Assembly: GCA_963854835.1 (NCBI GenBank)
Contig: OY978525.1
Coordinates: 4,483,501-4,547,500 of the forward strand
DNA length: 64,000 bases
Direction of reading: 5' to 3'
Source of the DNA: Megamerina dolium
Taxonomy: Eukaryota; Arthropoda; Insecta; Diptera; Megamerinidae
The notes beneath the pieces are model-generated. The model did not search any database. It had not been told where the DNA came from and saw nothing but the letters and a program-made list of their open reading frames with translations. The translations under genes were made by a program, and so were the position numbers. Shown in pieces: positions 37,909-50,689 of the stretch (position 1 is its first letter; the number at the start of each line of letters is the position of its first letter).

Positions 37909-38600
37909 GTAAGTTGACTATTAAATTCCAATTATGCTACATTTACCATAATTATACATAATTTTTAATAAAAATATGTTGCTTATCAGATAATAAGAAA
38001 GAAAAAAAAATAGATGTCGTTATTAAGTAAGAAGCTGCTTGAAAACTGGTATTATAGAATTTGCCATCGAAAATGCTTTCGCTTATGTCTATGTATATGC
38101 ATGATATGTACATTTAATAACTGGAATATTCTCGTTCAAATATAAAATCGCTTGTGGTATCTCTCAGAATGTAGGTAATTTACTTTTTAAACGATCAATG
38201 TAAAAATAGAAGCGATTTTGTGGATAATTCTTTGTTGTTGGTTTTTTTAAATTATTATTATATTTTTTTTTTATTATTTTGTAGTACTTACTTAATGCGA
38301 TTACCGAATTTATGTGTGTGTCAAAGCGATTTAATAAATAAATAGCTCATTCAAAAATATTTCAGCCAATTGAGCTCATAATGCTACATTTGAAAAGCCG
38401 ATAAATTAAAGTATTGTGTCTTTTTTTTTGTGTACATCATGCCTTGGCCGAGATACATATGACGATATTCTTAACGACTCAGTGGAAAAATTTTCCCAAT
38501 TTCAATTGAAATGACAATCTTATTATGTGTAAAGCAAATAATGAACATCGTGTGACCCCTATTATTATTATTAGGTCTATTGTGCATCCCATCATGGACT
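37909..38600 (+). other. Start of a very long intron, nothing recognised
   Basis: AT-rich sequence after the donor at 37909. Simple T-runs and short ATT tracts only. Confidence 0.5.
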
Positions 38601-40040
38601 AGTGTATTTCTCCAAGTCCAGCATCAATAAAGAAGTTTAGTATAGATCCTAACCTAATGGACTTCAGCAGCAGATTTTCCGGTATTATAAATTCCCTGAT
38701 GTTTTTCTTTCTTGTGTGCATAAGTGCTGGGCCCCAACGTTCCCAACACATGTTTTTTCAGTTTCATTCTTCTCCCTGCAATGTCGGCAGGTTTCATCTG
38801 AGACGATTGATTCTAAGTTTCGTTAGGTGATAATTCAGCTTGTCAGTGTCCTGTCAATAATCCCGTCATGATTTTTATATTATTCTTCTTTGAACTGATA
38901 CATTACTCAAGTTGTTTTAGGTTCAAGATTCCTAAGAGTGTCTTGGATTGGGACAAACCTGGTAGGTATGTATGATTGTCTTGTTGATTTTGCACTCCTT
39001 TTAATGAGCATCGATAAAGCTCCAGTCCACAGAAGGGTTCTGGGCCTACAAATGGTGTTGCTGCTCTCTTCCTGGCAAGCCTATCCGCTAGCTTGTTATA
39101 TTCATCAATTCTAATCAGCTTGTCAAGACATTTCAACACCAGTTTTGATTTCACCTGGTTAGAGTTCAGTAACTTGTTAGCAGCCTGACTGTCTGTCAGG
39201 TTTGCAATCTTTCTATTCCTTCTATTCTATAGTCAGTTGCGTATATTTCCGCTTCAAAGACAGTAGTATTGTTACGTAAAGGCTTCGAGTATTTTATCCC
39301 CGGGCCTATCACTTCTGCTCCGACTCCTTCATTAGTCAAGGAGCCGTCCGAAAATCCGAAATGCCGTACGGTGTTAGATATACCTTCCCATTTGTTTTCA
39401 TTAATGAGCTCTTTTTGGAATCGCTTAGTAAAGCTGAGTCCCACGGCATTCCGTCCATCCATCCATCTGCCTGGTCCGCTATTAACAGCAGTCATTCTCA
39501 TGATAGCCATCTTTGCTTGGGACTGGTTGTGAATGCGAAGAAGTGTTCCAAGTTCCAAGGGAACTTCCAATGATGCTGTTGGACATGTACGCATAGCTCC
39601 TGTTATACATACGCATGATAGTCTCCGAATTCTGCCGAATATAGTGGTAACAGTTTGAGGCTTTGTGCAGACGACAGCTCCGTAGCTTATCATGAGTCTA
39701 ACGATTACAGTCTAAATCCAACTCAGAATCTTTGGGGTACAACCCCAACTTTTCCCTGCTGTCGATTTACAAATCATAAATATTCTAGTGGCCTTTTTCC
39801 CCACATTTTCTATATGTGTCCTCTATCGTAGACGCTGGTCTAGTACTACGCCCAGAAATTTGACTTCTTTCTGTAGCTCTATCTCTGCACCGTCTAAGCT
39901 AATAGTTTTTAGATCCCTAAATTTGTACTTCCTAGTGAATGGAACAATTGTGGTTTTCGCTGGGTTAATGCTCAGTCGCACTTTGCAGCATCATTTTTTT
40001 TGTTAGTTTTAGTCCTAGCATGATTCTGTCACATAGAGTA
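38600..40040 (-). mobile_element. 5'-truncated non-LTR retrotransposon (RT end and RNase H)
   Basis: On the minus strand, broken frames read the end of a reverse transcriptase (LSINPAKTTIVPFTRKYKF, EIELQKEVKFLGVVLDQRL), a linker with MISYGAVVCTK, and then RNase H (FGFSDGSLTNEGVGAEVI with the first catalytic Asp; FEAEIYATDYRIEGI with the Glu; NKLADRLARKRAATPFVG at the end). The family resembles I/Jockey-clade elements with an RNase H. Stops and shifts show it is inactive. Confidence 0.75.
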
Positions 40041-40062
40041 TTTGCGAACTTTCCTCTACATA

Positions 40063-41327
40063 TCAGGTGTAGTCAAAATAGAAATTCATTATTTTTCCAA
40101 TAGATGGCTTTAGTGATCTGTATCTCGCATTGTATAAGTGCGATCGGGTTTAGCTAGATGGCATTAGAAAGATATGTTTTCGTACTAAATAAACTTCTCA
40201 GACAGTTTTGTAATTGCTTGACTCAGTATTGTTTGAGTACGCGTCAAAGATGGACACCAGTAAAGAAAAAATTCGCCATATTTTACAGTGTTTCTTCGAT
40301 AAAGGCGAAAACGCAGGTCAGACGGCTGAAAATGTGAATAGTGCTAATGGTCCTGATATTGTAACAGCCAATCACGTGCAATTTTCGTTTCATCGATTCC
40401 GTTCCGGTAATTTTGCTCTGGAAGGCCAATTGTCGATAATATCGATAAAATAATGGAAATCGTCGAGTCTGACCGTCATGTAGGCACTGTTTCTATTGCC
40501 CAGGAGCTAAACATTGCACTAAAAAAGCATTTGGAACCATTTAAATAAGGCTGGATTCAAAAAGAAGCTCGATGTATGGTTGCCACACTAGTTAACGCAA
40601 AAAAAAAACCCATTGACCGAATTTCCATCTGCGAATCGCTGCTGAATCGCAACAAAATCGATCCATTTCTTAAGCGGATGGATACTGGTGATGGAAAGTG
40701 GGTCACTTACGGCAACGTCAAGCGAAAACGGTCGTGATCGAGTAGCGGTGAGCCGGCCCATACGGTGGCTAAGCAAGGATTGACGGTCAGGAAGGTTTTG
40801 CTATGTGTTTGGTGGAATTGGCAGGGAATCATCTACTATTGAGCTGCTCCCCTACGGCCAAACTCTTAATTCGTACTTGTACTGTCAACAATTGGACCGT
40901 CTGAAGCAAGCAATCGCCCAGAAGCGGCCAGCTTTGGAAAATAGGAGAGGAATTGTGTTCCATCAGGGCAACGTCAGGCCACACACATCGACGGTGACTC
41001 GCCAGAAGCTTCGGGAGCTTGGCTAGGAGGTTCTTATGCATCCACCTTATAGTCCGGACCTGGCACCAAGTGATTACTACCTGTTCCTGTCTATGACGAA
41101 TGATTTTGCTGGTGAAAAATTCGCCTCAAGAGAGAGCATGCGAAAATCGACTGTCCCAATAAGGACGAGGGTTGCTATGAGAGTGGCATTATGAAATTAC
41201 CTTAAAAATGGCAACAAGTTATCGAACAAAACGGTGCATATTTAACCTAAATCGGAACATTCTAACTATGCTAAATAAAACCTTCAATTTAATGCAAAAA
41301 TAATGGATTTCTTTTCACTAGACCTTA
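40063..41327 (+). mobile_element. Near full-length but dead mariner (family B)
   Basis: Imperfect inverted ends TCAGGTGTAGTCAAAATAG and (inverted) TAAGGTCTAGTGAAAAG are flanked by TA on both sides. Length of 1265 bp is normal for mariner. The + strand encodes, with several frameshifts and stops, MDTSKEKIRHILQCFFDKGE, DTGDGKWVTYGNVKRK (first catalytic Asp region, altered), IVFHQGNVRPHTS (the usual second Asp is replaced by Gly) and HPPYSPDLAPSDYYLF (third Asp). Transposase is therefore broken. The ends differ from families A and C, so this is a separate mariner subfamily. Confidence 0.9.
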
Positions 41328-41329
41328 TA

Positions 41330-42043
41330 TTATGGCTATATCATCAGCATAATCCTGAAATTGACTCCACATTAGCGCTGAAATTGATAAAAAAAAAAAT
41401 TGTTTTTAATTAAATTATGATACAAAATAACTTTTTTGCATTTATTAACTTTTTTTTCATTTATAATATATTTATTATATTTATTATTTTGTGGGAGTCC
41501 ACCCCAATATCAAAAGAGAGCAAAAACTACATTTACGGAGTTGCTTAAAAGCAACAACAATATTAAACTCATGTACTTATGTATCATACCAACATATAAA
41601 GGAAATATTAAAAAGCAATACAAACACAATCAGAACACTCAACAATAATATTCATGGCCTGGCCCCATATTGCATGCTATAATACCACATACATAGTGTG
41701 ACGGTGTTGAACATGAGGGAATTTTAAATTATTATAGTACATTAACCCTCCTGCGCTTGAATAAATAAACCATTTTGTTTATTATTATTATTGCAACTAA
41801 GAAAAGAAAAAAAAAAAAGTGGCACATTTGCATGCAAATGTTGCTATTGAACATAAAATCAAAAAAAAAAAAAAAAAACTAATAAAAATATACAACAAAG
41901 CAAAAGTCGTGTTAATTTCTTTTAAAATTCCAAATTTTTGTATGCTTTGTTTTTATTTTTAATTTTATTTCACTCACATTTTTTTGGTGTTTTCAATTTT
42001 TTAATTCATTAAGAATTTATGAAAATTGCGATAGGTGCATACA

Positions 42044-42075
<32 letters not shown>

Positions 42076-42244
42076 GATATTTGTATATAGAAAAATATTG
42101 GCGTTGGCGATGAATAGCGCAACTACAAAGCTATAGATTGTATTTTTGTGATGATGTAAAAAATATTTATCACGAAAAAATGCTTTTTTCCATATAATTT
42201 GGACTATGACTTTGATCCGCTGCAAAAATTTCAAGCATTTTTCA
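41330..42244. other. Intronic DNA, nothing recognised
   Basis: AT-rich with poly-A tracts at 41807-41818 and 41860-41878 and a (GT)n microsatellite at 42049-42075. No gene or element end is seen. Confidence 0.45.
42049..42075. repeat. (GT)n microsatellite
   Basis: About 13 perfect GT units. Confidence 0.9.
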
Positions 42245-42720
42245 TCATTAGTTCCTATATCTCCCACTGGAGTATAGAGTCTCATTAAAGCACTTCCACA
42301 TGGTTCTGTTTTTCGCCAAAATCTTTAGCTCGTTCCACGTTTTTCTGGACTCTTCGATTTCTTTTTGCAATGTTCTTCTCCATGTGTTTTCAGGAAGTCC
42401 CCTCTGCCTTGGAAGGTTCCAATCAAGAACTTGTCGACAAATCTGCGTGGCATCCTCTCGCACTTTCGTAGTTTTATGTAATTGGCCATTGGTTCCAATT
42501 TACATTTTTCATACAAGTCGTCGGAGTTATTGATGACATCAACTGGCCATCACACCTTGAGAATACGTCGGAGACATCTGTTGACGAAAATTTGAATTTT
42601 TCCAGTAAGAAAGTCGGTTACAAGCCACGTCTCAAATTCATAGAGCAATACTGAGATGACGTTTCACTTAAATAGTCTCTTTTTTGAGAAGAACGTTATT
42701 TTCGCTGATTTCAAGTATTT
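42245..42720 (-). mobile_element. Non-LTR reverse-transcriptase C-terminal fragment
   Basis: The minus strand reads LLYEFETWLVTDF, FVNRCLRRILKVW and then LDWNLPRQRGLPENTWRRTL with an ESRKTWNELKILAKNRTMW end. This is the typical C-terminus of endonuclease/reverse-transcriptase elements related to RTE or 'craniofacial development protein 2-like' sequences. Frames are interrupted. Confidence 0.65.
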
Positions 42721-43550
42721 TTAAGGTTTTTTAATTTTATGAAATGAAAAAATTCAAGTTTAGGCTGGTGAAATTGTGAGATATTGATTCCGCTTCTCAA
42801 GTATGACTTCTTAGGTCAATGATAGTCGAGAAGAAGTATAGTGCTGATTGAGACCTTCTCAACGCCATACAACTTTTGCAAATCGGCCATCAAACGTCAA
42901 CGCTATGATAAAAAAAAATGTTTCTAGAAGTGCTCAAAAATGTTTCCTTAATGTTGTCAAATTGCTCGTAAGTTAAGCTTTAAATTAAGAGGTGGATATT
43001 TCAACCTTATTCAATTTTTTTTTTGTATGGGGAGCATCCAAAACAATATACGAGGAGGTCTGAAGAGTTTCAGATCTTAAAAGGAAGTTATGGAAATTGT
43101 TGGCACCCCATTTAAAAGGAACTCATCGAAATTTCAGCAACTTTGGACGTTTAAATCAGTTCGTGTGAGTCGAAAAGTCAAGGATTGAGACGTCATTAAC
43201 TATTTGGAATTTTTAAGGGAATACACCTAGTACGCTCTCTTGGTGCAGTATAGACGTAATAAAACCATATTATATCCCAGGAACATAAAAACAGTCAAAA
43301 CTGTTTTTTTTTTTTGGCTGACGTAAGAGTTTGAGCGAAAATCCTATCCATTTTCTGCAGCCTAAAATCCATAGAATGTTTTGACTGCATTTGTAGGAAT
43401 GGCATAGTAAAAAATATGACTACTCTGCTCCGTAGGATATTCAAATCAAAGTAAATTAATTCATCATAGCCCAAACAAAATTTTGAACTCCAACGGATCC
43501 GAGTAGTCACATTCTATGGAATTTGGGTCCGATTCCGAATATCGAAAAGA
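42720..43550. other. Intronic DNA, nothing recognised
   Basis: No open frame with family features is present. Some of this may be old repeat. Confidence 0.4.
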
Positions 43551-43551
43551 A

Positions 43552-43620
43552 CTCTGTGACAAAGCTCAGAAAAAGGGTTCTGCCGTTCGGAATCGGCTAG
43601 AATAAGTAGGTTCCTTCTTG
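43552..43620 (+). mobile_element. SINE fragment, opposite orientation
   Basis: GAACTCTGTGACAAAGCTCA then TTCTGCCGTTCGGAATCGGC and TAAGTAGGTTCC are the reverse complement of the body found in the minus-strand copies. Only the body is present. Confidence 0.6.
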
Positions 43621-43867
43621 AATCCGAATCCTTGACCGGATTTGCGCCATCGATCGCTCAAAATTTTTGCGGATCTCAAAAACTTCGCAAAAATTGCCGA
43701 CAAACGATGTTTTTGGAGATTAGAAAAAAATCTGAGAGTAGTGGATGCGGTGGAAGTTCGTCGACGGATACACATTCAGCAGGCAAAATTTTTTTAAAAG
43801 AAAGAAAGAAACCGAATTACGGTTTTTTTAATTACTTGAGCACACCAGACCGTCACCACGTTTAACG

Positions 43868-44005
43868 CTTCCCAAGAATGGACGGGTCTACGTCCCGAAA
43901 GTACTCGACCACGTGGTCGATCAAGGTCCACTCAACTCATCAGAATACAGCAATGCTTTGTACGAGAAGAAAACAAAGCATTTCGTATTTTTGCTGCTGC
44001 AACAA
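43868..44005. repeat. Second copy of the dispersed repeat at 2.65 kb
   Basis: It starts CCCAAGAATGGACGGGTCTA and continues through ATCAGAATACAGCAATGCTT to GCATTTCGTATTTTTGC. It matches 2650-2780 in the same orientation. Confidence 0.65.
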
Positions 44006-44099
44006 CAACCAGGTTTAACCCCAAGCGACTTTTTTTTCTATCCCCTAAGCTAAAAGTTAAAGTCCTCCGTGTACTATTTGGACGGGTTAAAGGGATGGC

Positions 44100-44460
44100 A
44101 GCAACGCTGAGAGAAGTGTGTAGTAGACTTATAAGGATTTTATGTAGACGCAGAACCAATTTAGTTTGACAAGAGCAAGTAGTTTCAATAGACACAAAGT
44201 CAGCATGTTCTTTCGCAATTTAGCGAGCGTGATGGATGAATTGAAAATATCTGGAATATGGATGAAACTGGAATAGCAACAGTTCAAACACCAGACCGTG
44301 TAACTGCTAAATGAGGAATCAAGTAAATGAGTAAAATAACGTCGTCAGAACGAAGCACACTTATAACAATCGCAGTTGCCGTATCCGGAGCTAGTGCATC
44401 AATAGTGGCAGTGGTCAAACAAGTGGCAGTGCTCTTGGCCGTCCCAAGAAATCCCAGATT
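44100..44460 (+). mobile_element. Pogo-like (DDE_1) transposase relic
   Basis: In broken frames the + strand reads IENIWNMDETGIATVQT-like words followed by PDRVTAK, a short gap with a stop, and then SKITSSERSTLITIAVAVSG. The N-M-D-E-T-G-I block with its Asp is the signature of pogo/Tigger and CENP-B-like transposases. No ends were found and stops are frequent. Confidence 0.5.
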
Positions 44461-44519
44461 TCTTATGTTTATTCATTATATAAAAATACTTTTCTATGGT
44501 TTTTTCTTTATTTTTAGAC

Positions 44520-45530
44520 ATAAAAAAATATTGGCTATTTATGCCCCGTATACCGGGCTGAACTAGTCACAGATAGACCTTGGCGCGGATGTTAATGAAG
44601 TGAAAACTGTGTGACCCATAGAAAAACTTTTAATAGCAGAAATGTAGTCAATTAAACAAGCTATCCAACGATACCTCGCCTGATCTGATACCTCTTCAAA
44701 TAAGGCCTCTACAGGCAAAAGAAACTTAAGTGGCTATTGTAGCCCACATCTCCCCTACACAATTAAAATATATAACATTTTTTTTTTTTTGTAAATTTTA
44801 GATGCGTATGTATATTTTCTTAATTGCCATTTTAAATTGATTGATTAGCAGCGAAAATATAAAAGCATAACGCACTATTCATTGTATATACAATGCGTGT
44901 ATCGGTATTTATGCATACCTTTTGATGCTGATGTACCAATTTGGTTGTTTTTGTTTTAAATACCAGTATATAGTACACGTAAATAGATCTATGCTTATGC
45001 CACTTAAATGCCGTAGCATCACGAACAGACACAAAATTATGATTGTTCACGATTGTTCAATTCAACAATTCATCTATTACATATAGAATACATAGAATCT
45101 TACTCTGTATAGCATCATCATCATCATCATCATCAACATCATCATCAGCAGCAGCCGCATCATATCAGGCCATCGCAATTGTTGTACATTTGTTGTTTGA
45201 ATCACGAATGAAAATAAATAGAAATATGTAGAAGAAAAACAAAACAAACCAAATCAAGAAAATATGCGCAAAATTATGGTATGAAATCAGAGCATTCATA
45301 AAAGAAACGTGCTAAAAATTAAAATATTTATTGTATAATAAAAATAAAAAAATACTAATACTATTATAATAAGTCAAAGTCTATTTTTCATGAAAAATTT
45401 ATACTTTTTGCTACTCCATGTAAATTTGCTGGTATTTCTTTTTAAGTATAAATGTCTATATTGATTTATTTCATAATGATATCCGAAATATTTCGGCTTC
45501 AACGATCTAACAGTCTACGATCTGATTCAC
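44520..45530. other. Intronic DNA with (ATC)n microsatellite
   Basis: A (ATC)n/(AGC)n tract lies at about 45112-45155. No gene is seen. Confidence 0.5.
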
Positions 45531-45537
45531 TTTGAAA

Positions 45538-46470
45538 AATCGATTTTCGAAAAAATTTTCATTACGCTATTTTCGACCAGCTATTCGAAGTCGATTAAAA
45601 CAAGTGCCTTCTCTCCAAAAACTGACCGAAACTGGCTACTTCCAACATTGTTCAGAATTAGAACGCACAATAATGCTGCAAAGCTTTAAACAAAGCTTGT
45701 GGGACAAGAGTTTTGCCATTCGGAGTTGGCCAATATTAGCAGGTTCCCTGCAATAATACTCTAAATGGGCTCTTTTCGGCACTGTCCAAGATTAGCACCT
45801 AACTATAAAAATGCTGCAATTTATGGTTGCTTTCAAAACTGTCCAAAATCAGCACGCTTAATAATTTTGATAGAAAAGCGTGACCTAGGTTCTCCAGGGC
45901 CTAAAGTTATTTATTTTATATCATAAAATAAATATCATTTGTATTTGGCCATAACAACCGATGATCGATTTAGGCCGAACATATAATGCGGCGCCAGTCA
46001 TCTCTATTCTTCGCTTGCTGGCGCCAGTTGGATATTACAGGCGCTCCAACACTTGGTCCTTCCAACGGAGGTTTAGTCTTCCTCTTCTTCTTCGTCCTCC
46101 AGCGGGTGCCGAATTAAATCCCCTTTTCGTTGGAGCGTCTTCTTCCATTCGCTCGGCATGACCTACCCAGAGCAACCGTTGGATTTTGATTCGCCTGACT
46201 ATCTTTGACCTAGCTTATCTTTGTACCTTATTCGATACTCGCTATCAACGCAAATAGGTCCGAAGATCCTGCGCAGTACTTTTCATAGCATGGGACTAGA
46301 ACATAGCATCTAACAGGTCTAATTTCATACCAGAACTTCATAGAAATATCATGACCAAGGTTCCATTACCATTTACCATTTTGTACCATTTTTAATAAAC
46401 TTTTAAAAATCGATTTTACGATAATTTTTCAATACGCTATTTTTAGCCAGCTATTGGAAGTCGAAACGTT
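45538..46470. repeat. Pair of direct repeats
   Basis: The block ATCGATTTTCG, ATACGCTATTTT, CCAGCTATTCGAAGTCGA at about 45538-45600 recurs in slightly changed form at about 46408-46470. It is probably two ends or two copies of one unclassified element, enclosing the non-LTR fragment at 45.96-46.30 kb. Confidence 0.45.
45960..46300 (-). mobile_element. Non-LTR reverse-transcriptase C-terminal fragment, related to the 2.65-3.59 kb relic
   Basis: The minus strand reads PICVDSEYRIRYK, then a short gap, EWKKTLQRKG, and GRRRRGRLNLRWKDQVLERL. This is the same module order as at 3.16-3.53 kb but inverted. It is broken by stops. Confidence 0.55.
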
Positions 46471-46499
46471 CTCTTCCCCTAGCATCCAGCAGGTCTTAT

Positions 46500-47190
46500 T
46501 TGAAGTAGATGCCTTCGTTATTTAAAAATCATGTGTTTGGACCATGCGTCATTTAACGCTGAAATAAATCTATGATCCTAGGTTAGGAAGCCTACAGCGG
46601 GCACTTCAGAGGGTCTAACATTGGAATTTTTTGATAAATTTATATAGTTTTGAGGATCAATACTTTTTTAAGGTCAAGCATATTTGTATGAGGCTTGACA
46701 TTTCAATATGTGATAATTTTACAAAATCTGGGCAAGCCACGCCTACTACGTTATATAGTTCCCATGCAAAGTCGCTGCATTGATTCACATTGAGATTTTG
46801 AGATTTGATATATTCTGCTTAAAATTTACTGTATCAATTCGAAGCCCCGACAGGGTCTTCAGTACTTTGGTGTTTCTACCAGGCTTTTGGAATTTCTTTT
46901 CAATGTTTTCCCGTGGATTTCGCAAGTAACATCTTCTAGGCTGGAGCAATTTTTTTTCCATGAAACTGGATATGGTCGAGGCAGAGCAGCCATTAAATTT
47001 GGATGCTCTTAACTGTGCCAATATTGGTATACAACTCTTATAGCTCATTCTCGTTATTCGGTAACCCTCAGCAACGAAAATACACCCAAATATTTGCGCA
47101 GGACTCAAACTCTCAAAAACTCTAATAATCTCACCTATAAAATGGGAAATGTCCAAAGTTTTCGACATAACAATTGTTTATTTAGTCCAA
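46500..47190. other. Intronic DNA with one unexplained open frame
   Basis: A minus-strand frame of 127 codons (47168-46785, MSKTLDISHF...) follows directly after the mariner relic at 47.2-47.9 kb on the same strand. I do not recognise it and do not call it a gene. Confidence 0.35.
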
Positions 47191-47194
47191 AGAT

Positions 47195-47900
47195 CTCTAG
47201 ACTGACATTATTGCTGGTATTAATGCTGGTTCCAAGGTAGAAAAAGGTTCTCTACTGGTTTGAAGCGTAGTTGTGCTTAAAAATTTTATGAAAAATGGAT
47301 ACGACAATACGTCTCTTTCAGCGTATTGCAGCTGTTTTTCTCTCAATGCTCGGGTCAAACGCATCAATTGTCGTTGGTACAGGTTACCTGTTATCGCCTT
47401 ACCCGATTTCAACAGATTTCATGGCCGCGGTATCCATACGTTGCCCGGCGTTTTGGATTATCGAGATGGACCCACTTTTCATCGCCACTAACAATTCCAT
47501 GCAAAAACCTCTTTCTTTTTTGCCGTTGGAACAGTTGTTCACAAGTGCAATAACAGCGTTCGACGTTTCTTGGCTTCAGTTCATACGGCACCCAATTTCC
47601 AACCTTTCGGATCATTCCCATTGCGTTTTTAAACTATGGCAAATGGTTGACTGAGTTGACTCGATGTGTTTTTGCGAGTTTATCTTGCATTTGTGATAGA
47701 TCTTCATCGAGCCTTGCCTCGCAATACTTCATCCTGAAACTTTGGTGACGCTTTGGGTCATTATTCTTCTTCCAAATCAAAATTGCCACTTTTAAATCGT
47801 GCAAACCACTTCTGACATGTTCGTTCGGCTAAAGCATTGTCATCATAAATTTCCATTAAAATATGATGACTTTCGGCAGTCGTTTTTTTTTTTTATTGAA
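47195..47900 (-). mobile_element. Mariner transposase relic (family C)
   Basis: Minus-strand order: ILMEIYDDNALAERTCQKWF, a decayed linker, GNWVPYELKPRNVERC, FLHGIVSGDEKWVHLDNPKR (first catalytic Asp in GDEKW), then after a deletion KAITGNLYQRQLMRLTRALR. The second and third catalytic Asp regions are missing. Terminal repeats were not identified. The protein words differ from families A and B. Confidence 0.75.
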
Positions 47901-48079
47901 GTAATGAAGTATTACTCCTCTCAAAAGCATAGTATTCGGTACTAAAAATTGACATTGTCGGAGCACACAGAAACTATGTGTGTTGTTTACACTTCAGCGA
48001 AATGACAGATACTGAAAAAGAAAGCCTAATGATGACACTTCAAAATGACAGTGTTGCCAGATGAAACAATGGAATAATA

Positions 48080-49185
48080 CGAGATCGGTCCCAGAACTAC
48101 TCGACCTAAGAATGAAAACACAACAAATTTGAGAACATTTTAATTTATTTCTTAACATAATCTCTTTTTAGGTCTAATGTACATTTTTCCCAGCGATATT
48201 CTATAGCTTCGATACCCTGTTTATAGTATGAACTGTCTAGCTCATTAAAATAGCCATCTACCGCAGACCACCTCTTCATTGTTTGCAAATCTTCTAACAC
48301 CAAGTCATTTTTTCAAATTTGGAAATGGAATATAATCCGAAGGAGCTAAATCTGGCAAATAAGGTGTGTGCTGAAGTAATTTGAGCTTTAACTCATTGAT
48401 CGCAATAGCGGATGTGTGAACTGGTGCATTGTCTTGATGAAACAAGATTTTATTTTTCGTCAAATGCGGCATTTTTTCCTTTAATTTCATCACTTAAACG
48501 CTGCAACAAATTATCATAATACTCCCCGTTGATTGTTTTTCCTTCATCCCATCCTTCTGCATACCAAAAAACAGACGCCATAATCTTGCCTGCAAACGGA
48601 ACTGTCTTCGCCTTCTTTGGACACGATTCTGCCCTTTTAGTCCACTGTTTTGACTGCTCCTGAAGTGGTGTATTCATGTCTCATTCATGGTTACGAATCG
48701 ACGCAAAAACTTAGCTTTATTACTGTGAAACAACGCCAAACACTCTATAGAAACATCTTCACGACGTTATTTTTGTTATATTGTCAGCAAATGCGGCACC
48801 TATCTTGCACAAAGCTTGTTCATCTCCAAATTTTCGATCAATATACGATCTATAGTACTTTTTGAAACGCCTGTAATTTCACCTAGCTCACGCGCCTTCA
48901 GCCGGCGATCATCCAATACCATTTTGTGAATTTTCTTAACCGTTTCTGGCGTGGCCACCTCAATTGGTTGACCATTACGGTGTTCGTCTTGACAGCTCGT
49001 ATGACTCGTTTAAACTCTGCCAACCAATATTTTATGGTCGTAAACGAAAGAGCAGACTCCCCCAGAGTAGAATCTAGTTCGGCTTTAATATTCGTTGGAC
49101 TGAGACCTTTCAAATGAAATTATTGAATTACATAAGGGTGACCACCATCTATATGTCAGGTCGGGTAGTTCTGGGACCACCCCCG
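48080..49185 (-). mobile_element. Mariner element, family A, nearly full length but broken
   Basis: Ends CGAGATCGGTCCCAGAACTA (left) and CGGGGGTGGTCCCAGAACTA (right, inverted) are flanked by TA at 48078-48079 and 49186-49187. The minus strand carries MKGLSPTNIKAELDSTLGES (N-terminal DNA-binding part), later ASVFWYAEGWDEGKTINGEY, FHQDNAPVHTSAIAI (second Asp) and PDLAPSDYIPFPNL (third Asp), in several frames. At 1106 bp it lacks about 200 bp of a normal element. The copy at 4.92-5.70 kb is a shorter deletion derivative of the same family. Confidence 0.9.
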
Positions 49186-49466
49186 TATACTCTCAATATA
49201 CTGTATGGTAACTAGATCGTCAAATTCAAATTAGATTCAATTTGTGTTGACAATTTCCAATAAGTAAATATATACTCTAAATTATTCATTGTTTGCGCAT
49301 TTTTGTAATTAGTCTCCTACGTACGTTTGGATGCACCTAAATTATGGATTCATATAGCGTACTTATTCAATGAATATATGTATGTACATATTTAATACAT
49401 AATTTAATTATAAGATATTTATACCCGCAGCGTTAAATCAACAAATTACATTATTTTCTCACTTAT

Positions 49467-49509
49467 ACACACACACGCACACACACGCACACACACACAC
49501 ACACACACA
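49467..49509. repeat. (AC)n microsatellite
   Basis: An AC tract interrupted by two GC units. Confidence 0.9.
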
Positions 49510-49770
49510 ACTACATACACATTTTCTCCTTATTCTGATGTGCTTCTACGCCAATTGCATTTTTGATCAATTTGTCCTTCAAGCAATGACATATTATTTA
49601 TTTAATTTATTATTACATTGTTGTAAGATAAATATGTACATAGGCAGGCAGGCATACGTACACAATGTGCAATAAAACAAGAGTAAGCAAATGGAATAAA
49701 CAAGAACAGTCAGTCAGTCACAGTCAGTCACAGAAATATTCAAAAGATGATATTGTCTCTATAGCTTGCT

Positions 49771-49795
49771 GATGATGATGATGATGATGATGATG
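49771..49795. repeat. (GAT)n microsatellite
   Basis: About eight GAT units. Confidence 0.9.
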
Positions 49796-50689
49796 GTGGT
49801 GGCGCATGCGTTAATGAAAACAATTGACTGTTTAGCAAATGCAACGGACACTAACGATACAACAATAATAAATTCGTAACAATAATGAACATACTCGTAT
49901 GATGATGCGTGCCTGTCTTTGCATTTTAATGCTCGCAGTCAGTAGCAATATAATCGAGTATTTGTATATCTGTTAGTTGCTGTTGTTCGATATCAGCTTC
50001 TTCTTGTTCACATTCGTGTTTATTGTTTATTATTACATATTACGATATTTTTTTTTTTATGTTTGTTTTGATGTCTACGGACTGCGTCAGTTTGAATGGA
50101 ATTTATTATAATTTTTGTTTCTTTCTCTACAATTATTGTTATTATTATTTTTTGTTTTGTTTTGTTTATTTTCCTTAAATGTTAGTTGTCTGATTTTGCG
50201 TCAGCAATATATGTTATGTGTGCTTGTCGTAAAACCAGAAGCAAAAGCTTGCCGTAAACTTGACGCCCGCGAATTTTACCTGTTTTGCTTTATTCTTTTT
50301 GTTTTTTTTTTTTTTTCTTTCTTCAAATTGTGCTATAAAATATGTAGATACAAATTCATTTTTTGTTTATTTTCAAGCAATTAATATTATTTATTTATAT
50401 CCAGTTTTTTCGTTTATCTACGTATCTACTATGCATATTGAGATTTTTGTTAATTTTAGTTTTTTGCAAAATAAATAATTCAAGCAGTAATCACCAATGA
50501 ATGCTCACAATAATAAATGACAAATGATAAATCACGTTTAAGGTTTTTATTTCGCAAAAACAGAAACGATTTTTTTCTTGCGCAAAAAAAAAAAAATATA
50601 ACTCAGATTAAGTGTTATTCATGAGAAAAACACATAAAATTGATGCACGTATTTAGAAGCCAAAGCGAAAATAATATTTAAATAATTGC